From assembly GCF_028882275.1 (NCBI RefSeq), contig NZ_JARBUT010000026.1, positions 1 to 64,000 on the forward strand: a DNA stretch of 64,000 nt, written 5' to 3'. The notes beneath the pieces are model-generated. The model was not told the origin of the DNA. It saw only the letters and a program-made list of their open reading frames with translations, and made no database searches. The translations under genes were made by a program, and so were the position numbers. The DNA comes from Nocardiopsis sp. N85. Lineage in GTDB: Bacteria; Actinomycetota; Actinomycetes; Streptosporangiales; Streptosporangiaceae. Positions 15,233-23,182 of this stretch are shown one piece after another; positions within the stretch are counted from its first letter, which is position 1, and every line of letters starts with the position of its first letter.

Positions 15233-15751
15233 ATGAGCGATGTCCGTACCGACCTGTTGCGCCGCCAGTTCGACCTGACCTGGGGGCTGCTGGAGTACCA
15301 CCTGGACCGGCTGGTCCCCGAGGACGTCCTCTGGGAACCGGCCGGCCTCTGCTGGACGATGCGCCCGGAGGGCGACGGTTGGTCCCCCGATTGGGCCGAC
15401 ACCGAGCCCGATCCCGTGCCGGTCCCCACCATCGGTTGGCTGAGCTGGCACATCGGCTGGTGGTGGGAGGTCACCCTCGACCACCTGGCCGGCCGGGTCC
15501 CCCGGGACCGGGAGGCCGTGGACTGGCCGGGTCCGGAGGGTGTGGTGGCGCGGCTGGTCGGCCTGCGGGAGGAGTGGACGCGGGTGCTGCCCACCGTCGA
15601 CCTGGACGCGCCCGCCCCCTTCCCGTGGCCGGAGGGGTCCGGGATGACCGTGGCGGACACCGCGGCGTGGGTCAACGCCGAACTGATGAAGAACGCCGCC
15701 GAGATGGGTCAGCTGCGGATGTTGCGTGCCGTCTCCTCGCCGGGATCGTAG
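15233..15751 (+). CDS. DinB-superfamily protein
   Basis: A 172-residue helical DinB/YfiT-like protein. It starts RTDLLRRQFDLTWGLLEYHLDRLVPEDVLWEP (residues 4-35), the usual first helix, and has a conserved WHIGWWWEVTLDHL (about 76-89) where the metal-ligand His of this family lies, then a last helix with NAELMKNAAEMGQLR. Members are metal-dependent thiol transferases that use bacillithiol or mycothiol, or structural homologues without known activity. The only likely start is ATG 15233, without a strong ribosome site. It probably forms an operon with the MerR gene. Confidence 0.78.
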   Translation: MSDVRTDLLRRQFDLTWGLLEYHLDRLVPEDVLWEPAGLCWTMRPEGDGWSPDWADTEPDPVPVPTIGWLSWHIGWWWEVTLDHLAGRVPRDREAVDWPGPEGVVARLVGLREEWTRVLPTVDLDAPAPFPWPEGSGMTVADTAAWVNAELMKNAAEMGQLRMLRAVSSPGS

Positions 15752-15971
15752 ACGCGGCCGAGCGTCCCGGGAGGCTCCGGGGAGGCGCGCCGCCCGGCCT
15801 CGGGGGGAGGGCGCGCGCCCCGGTGTGAAGAACGGTGCGGACGGTGCGCGTTCCGGCCGGGTGAAGAACGTCGTTCCTTCCGCGATCCCCGGACGCGGTT
15901 CCGGTCCGTCGTGACGGGCCGTTACGATCCGTTCCCTCGAAGAGCGTGATCTCAGGGCAAGGGGCGGATCC

Positions 15972-16304
15972 ATGGACTTTCACACTCTCACCGCGCGGGT
16001 CGGCGCGGTGTCCGACCGTTACGCGGAGCGGCACGGCATCGAGCGGGACTCCGCGTGGTTCATGCTCAAGCTGCACGAGGAGGTCGGCGAGTTGACCGAG
16101 GCGTTCCTGGCCATGTCGGGCGGGACGCGCACCAAGGGCCGTACCCCGGAGGAGATGGCGGCGGGGTTCCGGTCCGAACTGGCGGACGTGTTCTGTCAGC
16201 TGCTGCTCCTGGCCGACCACCATGACGTGGATCTGCTCGCGGAGGTCGACGCGAAGTGGTCGTCCCGCCTCCGGGAAGGCACCGAAGCCCCCGGTGAAGG
16301 TTGA
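15972..16304 (+). CDS. MazG-like nucleotide pyrophosphohydrolase
   Basis: A 110-residue all-alpha NTP pyrophosphatase. The metal-binding signature is present: LKLHEEVGELTEAFL (about 33-47; ExxE) and ELADVFCQLLLLADHHDVDL (about 70-89; ExxD). The length fits single-domain MazG-like house-cleaning enzymes that remove non-canonical dNTPs. It starts with ATG 15972 and stands alone on the plus strand. The substrate cannot be deduced. Confidence 0.85.
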   Translation: MDFHTLTARVGAVSDRYAERHGIERDSAWFMLKLHEEVGELTEAFLAMSGGTRTKGRTPEEMAAGFRSELADVFCQLLLLADHHDVDLLAEVDAKWSSRLREGTEAPGEG

Positions 16305-16613
16305 ACTCCGACTTCTCGGATACCGAAAGGAAAAACCTTTTCTCTTCCGCCTTCCGACTTTCTCCGATAACCCCGGGGGACCATCGGGAGGACGACGTGG
16401 AGCACGTGGGCGTACGGAGCGCGTGGAGCCCGAACCCCCTTCTGGTACGGGGTTCCAGTGTAAACATCCCACCTTTGCGGTTCGTGTGAAACTCGACACA
16501 AAAATAATCCGCCAAAATCCCAGGTGAGCACAGACGACCCGTGCCAGGACCCGCGCGACAAAGGCCGAGTGACGCGACCCTTGGGACACTTGTGCACTAA
16601 AGTCTTCTTCACC
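16305..16613. other. Intergenic stretch
   Basis: About 310 bases without a gene. It begins with AT-rich sequence holding AAAGG-AAAAA-CCTTT just after the MazG-like stop, perhaps a weak terminator. The part before 16614 is the likely promoter region of the next gene; I cannot place a clear -35. Confidence 0.45.
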
Positions 16614-17051
16614 ATGAGGGAAACAGCGGCACACGCGCCCGCGGACACCCTCGCCCGGCCGGTCCGACCCGACAACACCGAGCTGGCCCGAGCCCTGTCC
16701 GCGCAACTCGGTCTGGACCTGGCGCCGCGTGAGTTCACGCTCGCGGACGGCACCCGGATCGGCGTCGACTGCGCCGACGGGGATCCACCGGGTCTGCTCG
16801 TCCAGTGTTCGCCCTTCGCCGGTCAGATGAAGTCGTCACAGCGCAACAAGGTCATCGCCGACGCCTTCAAGCTGTCCTGGCTGCGCGACACCCACTTCCC
16901 CCGAGCCCGGGTGTTACTGGTCCTGGGCGAACCCCTGGCCAAGCTGTTCGGTCGCGGCGCCTGGCTGCCCAGCGCGTTCGCCACCCACCGGATCACGGTC
17001 GCGCTCCTGGACCCGGAGAACCGTGTGCGCATACTCGATATCGGTACGTGA
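16614..17051 (+). CDS. Conserved-looking hypothetical protein
   Basis: A 145-residue protein that I cannot name. The middle (GTRIGVDCADGDPPGLLVQCSPFAGQMKSSQRNKVIADAFKLSWL, about residues 43-87) has the rhythm of a PD-(D/E)xK-like core: an acidic strand end, then Q-x-S on the next strand and a lysine-rich helix. This is weak. The final strands (ARVLLVLGEPLAKLF, RITVALLDPENRVRIL) suggest a small alpha/beta fold. ATG 16614 is taken as the start because the upstream extension to 16524 is low-quality. No neighbour gives a role. Confidence 0.6.
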   Translation: MRETAAHAPADTLARPVRPDNTELARALSAQLGLDLAPREFTLADGTRIGVDCADGDPPGLLVQCSPFAGQMKSSQRNKVIADAFKLSWLRDTHFPRARVLLVLGEPLAKLFGRGAWLPSAFATHRITVALLDPENRVRILDIGT

Positions 17052-17340
17052 CGGAGCCTTCATGCAGAGTTAATCGAAGCTCCTTAGCGTCTCACCTCGT
17101 CACATGAACCCCGCGGGCCGTCGATCCCCTCTTCCACCCGCTCTCCATCGCCTGTCCCCGGTCCGTCGTGCCCGGGGACCGACACCCGGAGGGTGCCTCC
17201 CGTGGACTTCCCCCTTACGACGGCCGGTGTCACCGGCCCCCGCCCCCGCTCCCCCCTCGGTTGATCGCCTTGCGCACCATCGACGTGCCCTCGATCGCGA
17301 CCGTGTGCGACCATGTGCGCACAGAGCATGAGGAGCGGGC
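17052..17340. other. Upstream region of ABC operon
   Basis: Nearly 290 bases without a gene. It probably holds the promoter of the ABC importer operon. I looked for a thiamine (THI-box) riboswitch, because the binding protein is NMT1-like, and saw no consensus. Confidence 0.4.
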
Positions 17341-18162
17341 ATGACACACCCCTCGACCGACCTCACCGACGGCATCCGCGTACGCGGCCTCACCAAGACC
17401 TACGCGGGCGGTGATCCCCACCGTCCGGCCTTGGAGTCCATCGACCTCGACATCGGACGGCGCCGCTTCGTCAGCCTCATCGGCCCCAGCGGCTGTGGGA
17501 AATCCACCCTGCTCAGGGTGATCGCGGGACTGGAGGACCACGACGCCGGCGAGGTCTCACTCTTCGGTTCGACCCCCCGCGCCCTGTGCTCGGCCAAGGC
17601 GATCGGCCTGGTCCCCCAGGCCCCGGCCCTGCTGCCCTGGCGGAACGTGCGTCGCAACATCACCCTGCCCCGCAGCGTCAACCGCCGCGCCGGCACCGGC
17701 GGGGAGGACCCCGACGACCTGCTGCGGGCGGTCGGCCTGGGCGACGTCGCCCACCGGTACCCGCACCAACTCTCCGGCGGGCAGCAACAGCGAGTGGCCA
17801 TCGCCCGCGCCTTCGGCATGCGCCCCGAGCTCCTGCTCATGGACGAACCCTTCTCCGCCCTGGACGAGTTCACCCGGGAGGCGCTGCGGCTGCAACTCCT
17901 GGTCCTGTGGCAGCGCCGGGCGACGACGGTCGTCTTCGTCACCCACTCGGTGCGCGAGGCGGTCACCCTCTCCGACGAGGTCGTCGTCATGTCGGCCCGC
18001 CCCGGTCGCGTCCACGAGGTGCTGCCGATCGATCTGCCCCGCCCCCGGGACGCCTCCGTGGTGACCGGGCCGCGCATGCACGCACTGGAGGACCGCGTCC
18101 GCGCGTCCCTCCAATCCGCCTGGGAGGCCGGTGCCGCCCCCGACGACCTCGTACCGCTGTGA
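17341..18162 (+). CDS. ABC transporter ATPase (SsuB/TauB-type)
   Basis: A 273-residue ATPase of the nitrate/sulfonate/taurine-type importers. Walker A is GPSGCGKST (about 47-55), the signature LSGGQQQRV (about 144-152), Walker B LLMDEPFSALDE (about 164-175), and the switch His lies in VFVTHSVREA. ATG 17341 is preceded by GAGGAGCGGG. It is the first gene of a five-gene run and overlaps the permease start by four bases. The substrate is inferred from the downstream enzymes, not from this protein. Confidence 0.9.
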   Translation: MTHPSTDLTDGIRVRGLTKTYAGGDPHRPALESIDLDIGRRRFVSLIGPSGCGKSTLLRVIAGLEDHDAGEVSLFGSTPRALCSAKAIGLVPQAPALLPWRNVRRNITLPRSVNRRAGTGGEDPDDLLRAVGLGDVAHRYPHQLSGGQQQRVAIARAFGMRPELLLMDEPFSALDEFTREALRLQLLVLWQRRATTVVFVTHSVREAVTLSDEVVVMSARPGRVHEVLPIDLPRPRDASVVTGPRMHALEDRVRASLQSAWEAGAAPDDLVPL

Positions 18163-19028
18163 GCGAGAGCATCGAGATGACCGCCAAAGCCCCCGTCCGG
18201 TCCGCACCCGCCCCACGGCGGACGACCCCCGCCCCGCGACGACGACGATCGACCCGTCGCGGACCGCTGCACCCCGCCACCTGGGCGCCCACCACGGTCC
18301 TGGTCCTGGTGCTGGGGCTGATCTGGTCGGCGATCGCCACCGAGCACCCCTACATCCTTCCCGAACTCTCCGAGGTCGGGCTGGCCCTGGTGGACCGGCC
18401 GGAGGTGTTCCTCACCAACGCGTGGACCACCCTGTCGATCGCCCTGGCCGGCGTGGCCTGCGGCGCGGGCACCGCGTTCGTCCTGGCACTGGTGATGTCC
18501 GAGGTCCCCGTGGTCCGGCGCGCGCTCATGCCGCTGGCGGTGGTCCTCAACGTGACCCCGGTCGTGGCCCTGGCGCCAGGGCTGGTGCTGGCGTTCGGGT
18601 TCGGCATGACGCCCAAGGTCGTCGTCACCGCGATCATCACGTTCTTCCCCGTGCTGATCAACGTCACGACCGGCCTGCGGGCGGTGCCCCCCTCCGTCCT
18701 GCACGTGTTCGAGACCCTGCACGCCTCCCGCGCGGAGGTGCTGTGGCGGGCGCGCATCCTCTACGGCCTGCCCTACACGTTCGCCGCGCTGCGCGTGGTC
18801 ATGCCCCTGTCCATCGTGGGCGCCGTGGTCGCGGAGTTCGTGGCCGCGGGCAGCACCGGCGGCCTCGGCACCATGATCCGCAACGCGGCCTCCACGGCCC
18901 GCCTCGAATCCGTCTACGCCGCGATCGCCTGCCTCGCCGCCATGGGCGTTCTCATGCTGGCGCTGGTCACCGCCGTCGAGCGACGGGTGCTCTTCTGGCA
19001 CGAATCGCAGCGGCGTGCCTCCACCTAG
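18159..19028 (+). CDS. ABC transporter permease (SsuC-type)
   Basis: A 289-residue inner-membrane permease of the BPD_transp_1 family with about six helices after a basic, proline/arginine-rich N-terminal tail (residues 7-40). The EAA-type cytoplasmic loop that contacts the ATPase is in HVFETLHASRAEVLWRARILYGLPYTFAALRV (about 183-215). GTG 18159 overlaps the ATPase stop; ATG 18177 in frame is an alternative start. It works with the flanking ATPase and lipoprotein. Confidence 0.87.
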   Translation: MSESIEMTAKAPVRSAPAPRRTTPAPRRRRSTRRGPLHPATWAPTTVLVLVLGLIWSAIATEHPYILPELSEVGLALVDRPEVFLTNAWTTLSIALAGVACGAGTAFVLALVMSEVPVVRRALMPLAVVLNVTPVVALAPGLVLAFGFGMTPKVVVTAIITFFPVLINVTTGLRAVPPSVLHVFETLHASRAEVLWRARILYGLPYTFAALRVVMPLSIVGAVVAEFVAAGSTGGLGTMIRNAASTARLESVYAAIACLAAMGVLMLALVTAVERRVLFWHESQRRAST

Positions 19029-19079
19029 ACCCGCAGATCCCACCCCCACACCCTGTCCAACGAACGAAAGAACTCCCAG

Positions 19080-20189
19080 ATGATCACCCCCACCACATCG
19101 CTCTCGCGGTACCTCGGTGCCGCGGCACTGGCCACGGCGGTCCTGGCGACCGCCGCCTGCGGCGGCTCCGAGGCCTCCACCGAGGAGGACCCCACGACGG
19201 CGATGGCCATCGACGAGGAGCGCTGCGAGACCAACCGCGCGGCCGGGACCGTCACCTACATCACCGGTTACTACTTCCAGGCATCGGTGAGCCAGTTGGA
19301 GGTGTTCGCGGCCGAGGAACTGGGCTTCTTCGACGCCGTCTGCCTGGACGTCGAGGTCCAGGCCGGGGTCGGCGACATCATGGCCAACTCGCAGCTGGTG
19401 TCGGCGGGCACCGCCCACTTCACCCCGCTGGCCAACGAGGGCGAGGTCGTACAGGCCAACGAGAACGACCACGAGATCGTCGGCCTGGCCACCTACGGGC
19501 ACGTGCCGATCGCCTCCCTGCTGACCAAGCCCGACATCGAGGACCTCAAGGACCTGGAGGGCAAGACCCTGGGCCGCCCGGGCATGCTGGGCGCCCCGCT
19601 GGAGGCGATGCTGCTCGCCGCCGACGTCGACCTGGACGCCGTGGAGCAGGTCGAGACCGGCTACGACCCGAGCATCCTGCCGCGCGACCAGGTCCAGGCG
19701 CTGGCCGCGTACCGCTCCAACGAGCCCAACCAGTTGGACGCCATGGGCGAGGAGTACACCGAGTGGCTGCCCGAGGACTTCGGGGTGGTCGGCTCCTTCG
19801 GTGTCATGGGGGCCAACTCCGAGTGGGCCGCCGAGAACCCGACCGTGGTCGAGGACTTCCTGCGGGCCATCGGCAAGGCGTTCGAGCACTGCCAGGAGAA
19901 CGGCCAGGAGTGCGTCGAGCAGGCCGCCACCTTCGACGAGACCGGTGAGTACGACGTCGAGCACAACCTGAAGGTCTGGGAGTCCGAGAGCGAGCTGGTG
20001 CGCGCCTCCACCCCCGACGACTCCAGCCCCGGGTACATCGACCTGTCCCTGACCGAGGCCGAGACCTCGAACCTGGTGGACAACGGCGTCCTCGACGAGG
20101 TCCCCGACCTGGAGCCCCTGTTCGAGCCCCACTACCTGGAGTCCGTCTACGTGGCCGGCAACATCACCTGGCCCGCCGAGGACGAGTGA
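19080..20189 (+). CDS. ABC transporter substrate-binding lipoprotein (NMT1/SsuA-like)
   Basis: A 369-residue binding protein. A lipoprotein signal ends at Cys27 (LATAVLATAAC-GG). The mature part follows the NMT1/THI5-like periplasmic-binding fold: TYITGYYFQASVSQLEVFAAEELGFF near 60-85, VQAGVGDIMANSQLVSAGTAHF near 98-119, and a hinge with LEGKTLGRPGMLGAPLEAML. Members bind thiamine precursors, sulfonates or pyrimidines. The downstream RutA- and RutB-like genes make a pyrimidine or similar ring compound the favoured ligand here. It begins 51 bases after the permease gene. Confidence 0.87.
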   Translation: MITPTTSLSRYLGAAALATAVLATAACGGSEASTEEDPTTAMAIDEERCETNRAAGTVTYITGYYFQASVSQLEVFAAEELGFFDAVCLDVEVQAGVGDIMANSQLVSAGTAHFTPLANEGEVVQANENDHEIVGLATYGHVPIASLLTKPDIEDLKDLEGKTLGRPGMLGAPLEAMLLAADVDLDAVEQVETGYDPSILPRDQVQALAAYRSNEPNQLDAMGEEYTEWLPEDFGVVGSFGVMGANSEWAAENPTVVEDFLRAIGKAFEHCQENGQECVEQAATFDETGEYDVEHNLKVWESESELVRASTPDDSSPGYIDLSLTEAETSNLVDNGVLDEVPDLEPLFEPHYLESVYVAGNITWPAEDE

Positions 20190-20233
20190 CGACCGGACCG
20201 TCGGGAACGGCGCGGGCACCGGAGGAGAACACC

Positions 20234-20260
20234 ATGGAACAGCACGAGCGAGGGATCTGA
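20234..20260 (+). CDS. Possible 8-codon leader ORF
   Basis: ATG at 20234 follows GGAGGAG at the ideal distance and encodes MEQHERGI before TGA (20258-20260). The monooxygenase TTG start lies two bases after this stop. It may couple translation of the two. Alternatively one base is extra here and the real monooxygenase starts at this ATG. Confidence 0.35.
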   Translation: MEQHERGI

Positions 20261-20261
20261 G

Positions 20262-21353
20262 TTGTCCGAAACGGGCGGGACACGGGCCGCCGACACCGAG
20301 TACGGGATCTTCCTGCCGATCGGCAGCGGCGGGTGGATCGTCTCCGAGACGGCACCGCACCCGGAGGCGACCTACGCCTACAACCGCCGTGCGGCGGTCC
20401 TGGCGGAGGAGTACGGCCTGGACTTCATCATGTCCATGGGCAAGTGGCGCGGTTACGACGGCGCCACCGACCACTGGGGCCGGACCCTGGAGTCCATGAC
20501 GATGATGGCCGGGCTGGCCGAGGCCACCGAACGGGTCAAGGTGTGGGCGACGATCCACACCAACCTGTTCCACCCGGCGATCGCCGCGAAGATGTACACC
20601 ACCCTCCAGGAGATCAGTGGCGGGCGGGCCGGGATGAACATCGTGGTCGGCGCCTACGCCAAGGAGTTCGAGCAGATGGGTCTGTGGAACGAGACCCTGT
20701 CGCACGCGGACCGCTACCGGTACACCGAGGAGTGGACCTCGGTGCTCGAACGCCTGTGGACGGAACCGTCGGTGAGCCACGACGGCGAGTTCTTCCAGCT
20801 GGACGACTGCCGGTCGCTGCCGCACCCCGAGCGACGTCCGACGCTGATCGCGGCGGGCCGTTCGGAGACGGGCCTGGAGTTCCAGGCCCGGCACTGCGAC
20901 GGCTCGTTCCTCACCTCGCAGGACCTTCCGGGACTGCGCGAGGCCAGCCTCGACGTCAAGACACGGGCGGAGAAGCAGGGGCGGAGCATCCGCACCTACT
21001 CGATGCTCACCGTCATCATGGCCGACACCGATGAGGCCGCCGAGGCCCGGCGGCTGGAGTACGGGCGCGGCGCCGACGTGGACGCGCTGGTCAACATGAA
21101 GGTGTCCTGGGGGCTGCCCCTGGAGCGGGCGATGTCGTCCACCGCCGAACGGCCCGAGGACGAGGCGTTCCAGACGCCGTTCGTCACCGGGTCCCCGGAG
21201 ACGGTGGCGGCGCGGATCCGGGAGACCGTCGAGTTCGCCGAACTGGACGGGCTGATGTTGATCTTCCCGGACTACCACTCCGATCTGACGGAGTTCGGGG
21301 AGCGGGTCATGCCGCTGCTGCGCCCCGGCCCGGCCGGTGAGGGCGCCGGGTGA
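20262..21353 (+). CDS. LLM-class flavin monooxygenase, RutA-like
   Basis: A 363-residue bacterial-luciferase-like monooxygenase. It aligns by eye with pyrimidine monooxygenase RutA: GIFLPIGSGGWIVSETAP (about 13-30), DFIMSMGKWRGYDGATDHWGRTLESMTMMAGLA (about 53-85), EISGGRAGMNIVVGAYAKEFEQMGLW (about 119-144), and DGLMLIFPDYHSDLTEFGERVMPLL at the end. RutA opens the uracil ring with FMNH2 and O2 to give ureidoacrylate. The start is TTG 20262, unusual, behind a strong ribosome site used by an 8-codon ORF. The stop overlaps the next start. The other rut genes (C to G) are not nearby, so the substrate may differ. Confidence 0.85.
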   Translation: MSETGGTRAADTEYGIFLPIGSGGWIVSETAPHPEATYAYNRRAAVLAEEYGLDFIMSMGKWRGYDGATDHWGRTLESMTMMAGLAEATERVKVWATIHTNLFHPAIAAKMYTTLQEISGGRAGMNIVVGAYAKEFEQMGLWNETLSHADRYRYTEEWTSVLERLWTEPSVSHDGEFFQLDDCRSLPHPERRPTLIAAGRSETGLEFQARHCDGSFLTSQDLPGLREASLDVKTRAEKQGRSIRTYSMLTVIMADTDEAAEARRLEYGRGADVDALVNMKVSWGLPLERAMSSTAERPEDEAFQTPFVTGSPETVAARIRETVEFAELDGLMLIFPDYHSDLTEFGERVMPLLRPGPAGEGAG

Positions 21354-22015
21354 CGGGATCCGTCACCGACGTCACAGGCCGCCTCCGCCCGGTGCCGGGT
21401 GCACCGGGGGAGGCGGCCGTGCTCGTCGTGGACCTGCAACGGGACTTCGCCGATCCGGACCGCCTCTCCTGGATCGACGCCGCGGGCCGCGAACGGGTGG
21501 CCGCGGCCGTGGCGGGGACCCGACGGTTGGTGGAGCGGGCCCGCGCCGCGGGGGTGCGCGTGGTGTGGGTGCGCCTGGAACAGGACCTGGACGAACCGTG
21601 GGACGCCTCGCGGTGGCACCGGGGGCTGGTGGACATCCCGCGCGAACGGCTCGTGGAACGGGAACCGTGCGTGGCGGGCACGGCGGGCGCGGAGTGGTTC
21701 GCCCTGGCGCCGCGCGAGGACGAGGAGGTGGTGGTCAAGCGCCGCTACTCGGCCTTCCACGGCACCGACCTCGCCCGCGGGCTGTACTCCGGGGGCACGT
21801 CGTGGGTGGTGGTGTGCGGACTGACGGCGGACTGCTGCGTGGACGCCACCTCACGGGACGCCTTCCAGCACGGGTTCCGCGTGGTGGTGACGGCCGACGC
21901 GACCGCCTCCTACGAGGAGGACAGGCAGCGGGCGGCGATGCGGGCACTGTCCATGCACGCGGCCGTGGTGACCACGGTCGACGACATCACGGCGCACTGG
22001 CCGACCGGGCCCTGA
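21350..22015 (+). CDS. Isochorismatase-family amidohydrolase, RutB-like
   Basis: A 221-residue cysteine hydrolase. The catalytic triad of the family is visible: Asp in VLVVDLQRDF (about 29), Lys in VVKRRYSAFHGTDLARGL (about 127) and Cys in VVCGLTADCCVDATSRDA (about 163). RutB, the ureidoacrylate amidohydrolase that acts after RutA, has the same layout, including the K-x-R-Y-S-x-F segment. GTG 21350 overlaps the monooxygenase stop by four bases, so the two act in sequence. It ends the importer operon. The reaction is inferred from this pairing. Confidence 0.83.
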   Translation: MTGSVTDVTGRLRPVPGAPGEAAVLVVDLQRDFADPDRLSWIDAAGRERVAAAVAGTRRLVERARAAGVRVVWVRLEQDLDEPWDASRWHRGLVDIPRERLVEREPCVAGTAGAEWFALAPREDEEVVVKRRYSAFHGTDLARGLYSGGTSWVVVCGLTADCCVDATSRDAFQHGFRVVVTADATASYEEDRQRAAMRALSMHAAVVTTVDDITAHWPTGP

Positions 22016-22267
22016 CCCCTCGACCTCCGGTTCGGGCGGTTCGCGGAACACCTTCACGGCCGCGTCGCGGGGCGGCTCGCGCGTCTCGCGCGGTCCGGCT
22101 CCGACCTCGGGACGGAGGATCGTCCGAGGGGCCGTTCCGGCCCTTCCAGGACCTCGGCCGTGACCCGCTCCCCCGGACACCGGGTGCCGGATCGACCATG
22201 TGCGTCTCGGGGACGCCGGGGCTCGGGGCGGAGGCCGGCACACCTCCCCGTGCCGCAAAATGAAGGG

Positions 22268-23182
22268 ATGGACATCCCCGAGGCCGAGGTGGACGTCACC
22301 GTCGCTCTGGTCCGATCCCTGCTGGCCGATCAACACCCCGATCTGGCCGACCCACCCCTCAGCCTCGTCGCCCACGGCTGGGACAACGTGATCCTGCGGC
22401 TGGGCGACGCCTTGGCCGTGCGCATGCCGCGCCGGGAGCGGGCCGCCGGGCTCGCGCGCAACGAGCAGCGGCGGCTCGGGGAGATCGCCGCGCGCCTGGA
22501 CACCCCGGTGCCCACGCCCGTGCGCGTCGGCGGCCCCAGCCGCGGTTACCCCTGGCACTGGTCGGTCGTCCCCTGGTTCGAGGGGCGGCCCGCGGCCACC
22601 GTTCCCGTCGCCGATCGGGGCGGGCTCGTCGCCCCGCTGGCGGACTTCGTCGTCCGCCTGCACGTCCCCGCGCCCGCGGACGCCCCCGTGAACCCCTTCC
22701 GAGGCGTCCCCCTCGCCGACCGCGACGCCGGGCTGCGCCGGCGCCTGGCCGACGGGCCGCCCCACCGGCGCGCGCGGCTCACCGCCCTGTGGGACGGTCT
22801 CTCCACCGCGCCGGTCTGGCCCGGACCTCCCCTGTGGCTGCACGGCGACCTGCATCCCGCCAACGTCCTGGTCACCGACGACGGCCGGGATCTGGCCGCG
22901 GTGATCGACTTCGGCGACCTGACCTCCGGTGATCCCGCCTCGGACCTGGCCGTGGCCTGGCTGCTCTTCGGCCCGGCCGACCGGTCCGCCTTCCGCACCC
23001 GGGTGGACGCGGCCGGGGTCGTCGACCCCCACGTGTGGAGCAGGGCCCGGGCCTGGGCCCTGCTCCTCGGTGTCCTGCTCGCCGACTGCTCCGACGACGC
23101 GCCCCTGCTCGCCGCGATCGGCGCACACACCCTCGAACAGGTCGGCCTCGACCCGAACCCCGCGGAGATCGACCGTGACTGA
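22268..23182 (+). CDS. APH-family phosphotransferase
   Basis: A 304-residue aminoglycoside-phosphotransferase-like kinase. Features are an N-lobe ending in AVRMPRRERAA (Lys position replaced by Arg), the catalytic loop LWLHGDLHPANVLV (about 195-208; Asp and Asn of the Brenner motif), and the metal-binding VIDFGDLTSGDPASDLAVAW (about 219-238). These enzymes phosphorylate small hydroxyl compounds; many have no link to resistance. ATG 22268 is preceded by GAAGGG. It overlaps the PucR gene by eight bases, implying co-translation. The substrate is unknown. Confidence 0.82.
   Translation: MDIPEAEVDVTVALVRSLLADQHPDLADPPLSLVAHGWDNVILRLGDALAVRMPRRERAAGLARNEQRRLGEIAARLDTPVPTPVRVGGPSRGYPWHWSVVPWFEGRPAATVPVADRGGLVAPLADFVVRLHVPAPADAPVNPFRGVPLADRDAGLRRRLADGPPHRRARLTALWDGLSTAPVWPGPPLWLHGDLHPANVLVTDDGRDLAAVIDFGDLTSGDPASDLAVAWLLFGPADRSAFRTRVDAAGVVDPHVWSRARAWALLLGVLLADCSDDAPLLAAIGAHTLEQVGLDPNPAEIDRD

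Noticed and set aside
13589-15751. A 720-codon plus-strand frame ending in the DinB-type protein
   Set aside because: The upstream part is antisense or out of frame to the hypothetical and MerR genes; only the part from 15233 is real.
17052-17340. TPP riboswitch upstream of the NMT1-like importer operon
   Set aside because: I could not find the CTGAGA and ACCTGATC-type conserved parts.
17400-21278. A 1292-codon open frame on the minus strand
   Set aside because: It lies antisense to the ABC operon and monooxygenase gene, is His/Gly/Arg-rich and has no domain; a codon-bias artefact of high GC.
22268-23182. Aminoglycoside resistance gene
   Set aside because: The fold is APH-like, but the family is very broad and the context (PucR, importer genes) gives no link to antibiotics.
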